From positions 1 to 48,081 of the forward strand of contig CACZJF010000017.1 of NCBI GenBank assembly GCA_902781455.1: a DNA stretch of 48,081 nucleotides, in the 5' to 3' direction. A model generated the notes under the pieces. That model saw only the letters and a program-made list of their open reading frames with translations. It was not told the origin of the DNA and made no database searches. Source of the DNA: an uncultured Lachnospiraceae bacterium (GTDB lineage: Bacteria; Bacillota; Clostridia; Lachnospirales; Lachnospiraceae). Position 1 is the first letter of the stretch; each line of letters begins with the position of its first letter. A program made the position numbers and the translations under genes. Below, one piece after another: positions 42,710-48,081 of the stretch.

Positions 42710-43633
42710 ATGAAAAGGAAATTGGCAGCATTGTTTGCAGGAGTTTTTCTGGCAGGAGCCCTGAGCATTCCGGCAATGGCAGAAGACGACTACACCATCG
42801 CGGTAAATCTGAAGACTCTGTCCAGTGAGTACTGGCAGAACGTGAAGTCCGGTATTGACAAGGCGGCGGAAGAGCTCGGCCTGACAATTGACGTACAGGG
42901 CGCGGCAGCCGAGACAGAGATTGCGGAGCAGGTACAGCAGCTTGAAACCATGCTGGCTGCGAACCCGGATGCAATCATCATTGCTCCGTTGGATGGCGAT
43001 GCGGTAATCGGTGCGATCGAGAGTTCCGGATATACCGGAAAGGTTATTTTCTGCGATACAGACTGCGATTATGAGAATAAGGTTTCCTTTGTCGGAACTT
43101 CCAACGAGGATGCGGCTTACAGCGGCGGCGTCTACGGCGCGAAGATCAACGGCGATGATACCAAGGCTCTGATTATCTATGGCCAGGAAGGTGACAATAC
43201 TTCCAACCTTCGTAAGAGCGGATATGAGAAGGCTCTGAAGGAAGCAGGCCTGGAGCCGGTTGCTGAGATGTCCGGACAGAATACGACTGATGGCGCGACC
43301 AAGACGATGGAAGATATGCTGAACGCATATCCGGATGGCATCAACCTGGTACTCTGCCACAATGATGATACTGCAATCGGCGCCCTGAACGCGATTCAGG
43401 CGGCAGGAGCAGAAGGCATCTCCATCATCGGCTTCGACGGCAATCAGTCCGCGATCGAGCTGATCGATGCCGGCGACATCACTGCGACAATCGCTCAGCA
43501 GCCGGCACTGATGGGATATGAGTCAGTCATGACCGCTGTTGCTGCGCTCAAGGGCGAGGAAGTCGAAGAGAATGTGTCTGTTGACACCGTCATCATCGAT
43601 GCCGAGAACTGCAAGGATTATCTTGCGGAGTAA
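42710..43633 (+). CDS. Sugar (probable inositol) ABC transporter substrate-binding protein
   Basis: A 307-residue type I periplasmic-binding protein of the ribose/galactose/inositol class: LKTLSSEYWQNVKSGIDKAA, PDAIIIAPLDGDAVIGAI, VSFVGTSNEDAAYSGG, NLVLCHNDDTAIGALNAI, GISIIGFDGNQSAIELI. The signal peptide (KRKLAALFAGVFLAGALSI) ends in AMA-ED, a signal peptidase I site. The expected lipobox Cys of Gram-positive binding proteins is missing; LAGA stands where LAGC would be usual. AAAAGGAGG precedes ATG 42710. A terminator-like hairpin follows, so this gene is probably made in excess over the pump genes. Inositol specificity is inferred from the operon. Confidence 0.85.
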   Translation: MKRKLAALFAGVFLAGALSIPAMAEDDYTIAVNLKTLSSEYWQNVKSGIDKAAEELGLTIDVQGAAAETEIAEQVQQLETMLAANPDAIIIAPLDGDAVIGAIESSGYTGKVIFCDTDCDYENKVSFVGTSNEDAAYSGGVYGAKINGDDTKALIIYGQEGDNTSNLRKSGYEKALKEAGLEPVAEMSGQNTTDGATKTMEDMLNAYPDGINLVLCHNDDTAIGALNAIQAAGAEGISIIGFDGNQSAIELIDAGDITATIAQQPALMGYESVMTAVAALKGEEVEENVSVDTVIIDAENCKDYLAE

Positions 43634-43689
43634 TTGTGAAAGCGGCCTGGAGATTCAATATAATCATCATACATAAGTAATTTTTACCG

Positions 43690-43728
43690 GTTGGACGGTC
43701 TGGGTCTTTCCTGGACCGTCCAACTTTT
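43690..43728 (+). terminator. Leaky terminator between binding-protein and ATPase genes
   Basis: GTTGGACGGTC (43690-43700) pairs perfectly with GACCGTCCAAC (43714-43724) over a 13-nt loop, followed by TTTT. Partial termination here would give more binding protein than transporter. Confidence 0.8.
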
Positions 43729-43793
43729 CAGGACTGGTGATTCAGTCATCTGAGCACAGCCCTCAGACATAATGAAAGGAGCGTGATGCACCA

Positions 43794-45299
43794 GTGGCCG
43801 ATTATGTGGTGGAGCTGAAGAATGTTACAAAACGGTTCCCGGGTGTCATAGCCATGCACGACATGCATATTCAGATCCGGCCCGGAGAAATCCATGGCCT
43901 GATCGGAGAGAACGGAGCCGGGAAGTCGACTCTGATCAAGGTACTGACCGGTGTTCATATCCCGGAAGAAGGCGAGATCTTTGTAGACGGGCAGAAGGTG
44001 TCTTTTTCAAATCCGGTTCATGCCCGTGAGGCGGGAATTGCGTGTGTTTACCAGGAACTGAATATTGTTCCGATGCTTCCGGTCGTGGACAATGTATTTA
44101 TGGGAAGAAAAGTCACAAAGTCTTCCGGACTTCTGGATTATCCCCGTATGCATAAGGAAGCGCATGAGGCGCTGACTCTCCTGGGACATCCTGAGGTCGA
44201 TACCCATATAGAATGCGGCAAACTTGGTATGGGTCTTCAGCAGATGGTTGAGATTGCAAAGGCAGTTTCCGTGAAGGCAAAGCTGCTGATCATGGATGAG
44301 CCGACTTCTTCTTTGGGTGAGCAGGAAGTAAAGCAGCTGATGTTGACTGTCCGCAAGCTGAAAGCTGAGGGAATCGCGATTTTGTTTGTCTCTCATAAAC
44401 TGGAAGAACTGTTTGAACTGTGTGACCGTGTCACGGTCATGCGTGACGGAGAACATATCCTGACAGAGGATATGTCGAATATGACAAACGACAAGCTGAT
44501 CCAGGCAATGGTCGGCAGATCTCTGGAAAATCAGTTCCCGAAAGAATTCGGAACCAGAGGAGAATGTATGCTGGAGGTGAAGAACCTCAATGAACTGGGT
44601 GTGCTCAAGAATGTCAGCTTCAAGGCTTACGGCGGTGAGATCCTTGCGTTCGCGGGCCTTGTCGGTGCAGGACGAACGGAGACGATGAGAGCGCTGTTCG
44701 GCGCGGATAAGATCGATTCCGGAGAGATATATATCCAGGGTAAAAAAGTAAAGAACGGGTCTCCCGGACAGGCGATCAGGAACGGAATCGCATTTCTGAC
44801 AGAAGACAGAAAGGGGCAGGGCCTGGTTCTTTCCGAGAGTATAAAGATGAACCTGATCCTGGCAAACATGAAAAAGTTTACCCGCAGGTTCCTTCTGGAT
44901 CATGGAAAGATCGCGGAAAACAGTCAGGATATGATTGGAACGCTACGGATTAAAACACCGAGTGCCGATGAGATAACGGCCCAGCTTTCCGGCGGAAACC
45001 AGCAGAAGGTAGTTATCGGAAAGTGGATCAACTGTGACGCCCAGATCTATATCTTTGATGAACCAACCAGAGGAATCGACGTTGGTGCCAAAGTTGAAGT
45101 GTATAACGTTATGAACAAGCTGGTGAAGGAAGGAAAATGCGTGATCATGGTGTCCTCCGAACTGCCCGAGGTACTGGGAATGGCTGACCGCGTCATCGTA
45201 ATGCGGGAAGGCGAGATTATGGGTGAACTGGAGCGGGACAGTGATCAGTTCAATCAGGAAGATATCATGAGAGCAGCATGGGGAGGAAGAATCGCATGA
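43794..45299 (+). CDS. Sugar ABC transporter ATP-binding protein (RbsA/MglA type)
   Basis: A 501-residue ATPase with two fused nucleotide-binding domains. Domain 1 has Walker A GLIGENGAGKST, the altered signature LGMGLQQMVEIAKAV and Walker B LLIMDEPTSSL; domain 2 has a degenerate Walker A (FAGLVGAGRTE), signature QLSGGNQQKV and Walker B IYIFDEPTRGIDVG. This layout is standard for CUT2 importers of pentoses, galactosides and inositol. The start is GTG 43794 with AAAGGAG at 43775-43781 (12-nt spacing). The stop overlaps the permease ATG by four bases. Confidence 0.93.
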   Translation: MADYVVELKNVTKRFPGVIAMHDMHIQIRPGEIHGLIGENGAGKSTLIKVLTGVHIPEEGEIFVDGQKVSFSNPVHAREAGIACVYQELNIVPMLPVVDNVFMGRKVTKSSGLLDYPRMHKEAHEALTLLGHPEVDTHIECGKLGMGLQQMVEIAKAVSVKAKLLIMDEPTSSLGEQEVKQLMLTVRKLKAEGIAILFVSHKLEELFELCDRVTVMRDGEHILTEDMSNMTNDKLIQAMVGRSLENQFPKEFGTRGECMLEVKNLNELGVLKNVSFKAYGGEILAFAGLVGAGRTETMRALFGADKIDSGEIYIQGKKVKNGSPGQAIRNGIAFLTEDRKGQGLVLSESIKMNLILANMKKFTRRFLLDHGKIAENSQDMIGTLRIKTPSADEITAQLSGGNQQKVVIGKWINCDAQIYIFDEPTRGIDVGAKVEVYNVMNKLVKEGKCVIMVSSELPEVLGMADRVIVMREGEIMGELERDSDQFNQEDIMRAAWGGRIA

Positions 45300-46306
45300 A
45301 GAGCAATGAGAAGAAAACAGGCATTGGCGATATTCTAATGAAGCTTGGACCGCTGCTGGTTCTGGCGTTGCTATTTATCATTTTCACGATTACCCTGCCG
45401 GGCAGGTTCCTGCAGGTTCCGAATCTGATGAACATTCTGAAGCAGACGAGTGTGAACTGTCTGATCGCGTCAGGTATGCTGCTTGCGTTGATCACAGCCG
45501 GTATTGATCTGTCTGTGGGGTACAATGCGATTCTGGCAACCTGCCTGATCGGCGTTATGATGCAGTCAGGCATCACGAATCCGTTCCTCCTGATTATCTG
45601 CGCGATCCTGGTCTCGACGTTCTGCGGGTTCATGAACGGTACTCTGCTTACGAGACTGGACCTTCCCCATCCGTTTGTTTCAACGCTGGGCATGAAGTTC
45701 GTCCTCTGGGGTCTTGCGCTTCTGATCACGCATTCCCAGACGATCGGATTTGCCAATAAGGGAATTGACGCGGTTCTTTGGATCGGCAAGGCGACGATTT
45801 TCCCGATCGGATTCCCGGTCTGCTTTATTCTGGTTGTCATATTCTACATCCTGTTCCATATCTTCCTGAACCACACTCCGCTTGGACGCCAGATCTACTG
45901 CGTCGGCGGCAATCCGGAAGCGGCCAGGATGTCCGGTATCCGTTCCAAGGATGTGCTGACGATCGTATATACGATCTCCGGTTTCATGTGTGGTGTCTCA
46001 GGCATCGTGCTTGCCGGCCGTCTGAATACGGCAAATACCGCATCTGCCGGTACATTTGATACAGACGCCATTGCCGCCTGCATCATCGGCGGCGCGTCGT
46101 TCCGCGGCGGCAAAGGAACGATCTGGGGCTGCATGATCGGAGCAATGCTGATCGCAACGATCCGTAACGGACTGAACCTGTTCAGCGCCGGCAACGATAT
46201 CCAGTATATCGTCATCGGTCTGGTCATCATTGGTGCGGTTACAATCGACGTGTTCCGTGGAAAGATGGAAGCAAATGCCCGCAAGATGGCAAATGCGAAG
46301 AAGTGA
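45296..46306 (+). CDS. Sugar ABC transporter permease (CUT2/RbsC type)
   Basis: A 336-residue membrane permease with about eight to ten hydrophobic helices and the CUT2 signature GGNPEAARMSGIRSKDVL, preceded by AAIDLS-type SAGIDLSVG (LITAGIDLSVGYNA) and followed by IIGGASFRGGKGTIWG. ATG 45296 is preferred over ATG 45278: it gives the usual ATGA overlap with the ATPase stop and has GGGAGGAAG upstream. It completes a three-part importer, likely for inositol. Confidence 0.92.
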   Translation: MKSNEKKTGIGDILMKLGPLLVLALLFIIFTITLPGRFLQVPNLMNILKQTSVNCLIASGMLLALITAGIDLSVGYNAILATCLIGVMMQSGITNPFLLIICAILVSTFCGFMNGTLLTRLDLPHPFVSTLGMKFVLWGLALLITHSQTIGFANKGIDAVLWIGKATIFPIGFPVCFILVVIFYILFHIFLNHTPLGRQIYCVGGNPEAARMSGIRSKDVLTIVYTISGFMCGVSGIVLAGRLNTANTASAGTFDTDAIAACIIGGASFRGGKGTIWGCMIGAMLIATIRNGLNLFSAGNDIQYIVIGLVIIGAVTIDVFRGKMEANARKMANAKK

Positions 46307-46344
46307 TTTCCGAGGGGTCATGTACCCTGGATGAATGGAATAAG

Positions 46345-46400
46345 AAGAGCAGTTTTGATTGGGCAGGGGAGAATGACATCTTCTCTGCTCTGTTGTTTTA
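46345..46400 (+). terminator. Possible terminator of the transporter operon
   Basis: AGAGCAG (46346-46352) can pair with CTGCTCT (46385-46391), with an inner AGAA/TTCT helix; GTTGTTTTA follows. The helix has a large bulge on its left side, so the call is weak. Confidence 0.35.
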
Positions 46401-46444
46401 GCAGGAAGGCTGTGATTGAAAACTGGCAGGAAAGGAAATGTTAT

Positions 46445-47855
46445 ATGGTACGCGACAGGCAATTCTACCGTGACTTTTTCGTCATGTGGATCGTGCTGGT
46501 GCTGCAGAATGTGATCACGCTGAGTGTCAACCTGGCTGACAACATGATGCTGGGTGCCTACAGCGAGACGGCTCTTGCAGGCGTGGCGGCTGTCAACCAG
46601 ATTCAGTTTGTCTACCAGCAGCTGCTGATCTCCTTCGGGGACGGCTGTCAACCAGATTCAGTTTGTCTACCAGCAGCTGCTGATCTCCTTCGGGGAAGCT
46701 GCGGTCATCCTGGGAACCCAGTATTACGGCAAACAGCAGATGGAACCGGTGAAGCGCCTTGCGAAGTACGCGATGGTGACAGGGGTGATTCTGTCAGCGG
46801 CGCTCTTTCTGGCGGCAAGCCTGATTCCGCGGCAGCTGATGCTGATCTTTACAACAGACGAAGCGATCATCACGCAGGGGATGATCTATCTTGAGACGAT
46901 CCGTTACACTTATCTGGTCTTTGCCATAGCGCAGGTCCTGCTTTACACACTGCGGATTGTCGGATCGGTGCGGATCTCTCTGTATCTTTCCCTGACAGCC
47001 CTGGCGGTCAATTGCTTCTGGAACTATACGCTGATCTACGGGCGGTTCGGCATGCCGTCCCTGGGAACGAAGGGTGCCGCGATCGCGACGCTGATCTCCC
47101 GGGTCGTGGAGCTGGCTGTTCTGATCGGATATATCGTGCTGCGCGAGAAGAAACTTCGGCTGGGCTGGAGGGACTATCTGCTGCCGCAGCCCTCTTCGAT
47201 GCCTTCCCTGGCGGGCGACTATGTGCGGGTGATGATTCCGATGATGATCGTCAATGCGCTGTGGGGCCTGAACAATGCGGCGCAGAATGCGATTCTTGGC
47301 CATATGACAGCCAGAGCCATCGCTGCCAACTCGGTGGCTTCCACACTGTTTCTGCTCTGCAAGTCCACCGCGCAGGGATCCGCGGCGACGGCTTCTTTCT
47401 ACACGGGAAAAACGATTGGGGAGGGAGACTTCGAAAAGCTCAGGCTGTATGCCCGCACCTGGCAGGTACTGTTTATCGGGATCGGGATTCTGTCCGGCAT
47501 CGCGCTGTTCTTCCTGCGCATTCCCATTCTCTCTGTCTACCGGCTTGAACCGGAAACCCGCCAGATGGCTGATACCTTCCTGCTGATCCTGTCCGTGATC
47601 ATCGTCACCATGTCTTACCAGATGCCGGTGAATGCCGGAATCATACGGGGCGGCGGAGACATCCGGTATGCATTTACGCTGGATATCGTGAGCATCTGGT
47701 GTATCGTTATCCCCGTTTCCTGGGCGGCAGCTTTTGTGTTTCACGCATCACCGGTCACGGTTGTCTGGCTGCTGAACGCGGACCAGATCTTTAAGGCTGT
47801 GCCAGCCTTCATCAAGTGCAATTACGGGCACTGGGCGAAGAAGCTGACCAGATGA
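46445..47855 (+). pseudogene. MATE family exporter, frameshifted by a 55-bp tandem duplication
   Basis: ATG 46445 (with AGGAAAGGAAA upstream) starts a MATE protein, VLVLQNVITLSVNLADNMMLG ... VAAVNQIQFVYQQLLISFG. The next 55 bp are an exact repeat, which shifts the frame and leads to unrelated residues up to a stop at 46894. The correct frame resumes in the second copy (LLISFGEAAVILGTQYYGK) and runs to 47855. Removing one copy restores a continuous 451-residue, 12-helix protein, a normal MATE length. It is therefore a very recent or reversible knock-out, or an assembly error. Confidence 0.85.
46587..46696 (+). repeat. Perfect 55-bp tandem duplication inside a MATE gene
   Basis: 46587-46641 and 46642-46696 are identical, from CGGCTGTCAACC to TTCGGGGA. 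Because 55 is not a multiple of three, the duplication breaks the frame. Confidence 0.95.
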
Positions 47856-47869
47856 ACGGACATAATGTT

Positions 47870-47935
47870 GCCAGGAGACCGGACTTCTTCGCTGCGACCC
47901 CCAAAAGTCTTCGCTCAGAAGTCCGGTCTCCTGGC
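47870..47935. repeat. 19-bp perfect inverted repeat downstream of the MATE gene
   Basis: GCCAGGAGACCGGACTTCT (47870-47888) and its exact reverse complement (47917-47935) enclose 28 nt. There is no T-run next to it. It may be a bidirectional transcript end, a small repeat element or an element border. Confidence 0.7.
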
Positions 47936-48008
47936 GATGTTCGTGCAGCTCCATGGACTTCAGCGAGTGCTGACAAATCTCCGCTAGCGTAAAGATTTCA
48001 TCGGATTG

Positions 48009-48081
48009 AAAAAAAGAGAACTCCAACCTATGATAAAGCTCAGGGTCTCAAACCGGAGTTTTAGGAAGGAAGGGAGTTCTC
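48009..48081 (-). terminator. Probable terminator for a minus-strand gene beyond the window
   Basis: Read on the minus strand, GAGAACTCC (from 48081) pairs with GGAGTTCTC (ending at 48016) and is followed directly by seven Us (the A-run 48009-48015). The loop region is long (about 48 nt) and can fold further. It implies that a gene transcribed leftward lies just right of the window. Confidence 0.6.

Noticed and set aside
47748-48026. Minus-strand frame at the right edge as a transposase remnant
   Set aside because: No recognisable transposase motif; it overlaps the MATE gene end and the inverted repeat.

Overview
The window looks like a chromosomal segment of a mid-GC (roughly 55% by eye), anaerobic gut-type Firmicute, most likely a Clostridia/Lachnospiraceae relative. 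Evidence: strong AGGAGG-type ribosome sites, TadB/TadC secretion proteins of the clostridial type, Smr, MATE, LacI and Gram-positive-style sugar ABC genes, GH36 and GH9 enzymes, and rho-independent terminators. No rRNA, tRNA or CRISPR array was seen.

Left part (1-12.7 kb), accessory and partly decayed. A recombinase tail and a CpaF/TadA ATPase that has lost its N-terminal half are followed by tadB, an AbrB/MazE antitoxin with a ruined MazF partner, and a TadC-like gene. No pilin or peptidase is present. Then come an NAD-dependent epimerase, an alpha-galactosidase (minus strand), a MATE exporter, a strongly folded ~225-nt non-coding element, a secreted GH9 glucanase, and fragments of a sugar isomerase and an AraC regulator.

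Middle (12.7-28.8 kb). An envelope cluster (DUF308/HdeD membrane protein, UbiB-family kinase, cardiolipin synthase) ends at a clear terminator. Next is a probable conflict or signalling cassette: an HD-domain protein ending in a RyR-like domain, a double-TIR protein with TPRs, and a small CX5R phosphatase. A second phosphatase, a secreted six-hairpin-like protein, Smr, an acyltransferase, an AAA-CYTH protein and an SDR dehydrogenase follow.

Right part (29-46.3 kb). This is a long same-strand inositol locus: iolE, iolG, a LacI regulator, iolD, iolB, then an archaeal-type (type II) GAPDH homologue, an archaeal-type PGK homologue, a LarA-family racemase, malic enzyme, a split transketolase and a sugar ABC transporter. 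The usual iolC kinase, iolJ aldolase and iolA are absent from the window. The gene set fits a different, kinase-free route. Transketolase would cleave 2-deoxy-5-keto-D-gluconate (DKG) to D-malate semialdehyde while passing the C2 unit to a sugar phosphate. The GAPDH/PGK pair would oxidise the semialdehyde to D-malate with ATP formation. The LarA homologue would racemise D- to L-malate, and malic enzyme would give pyruvate. This is the main discovery candidate.

The right end holds a MATE gene broken by a perfect 55-bp tandem duplication, a 19-bp inverted repeat, and a terminator for a minus-strand gene lying beyond the window.
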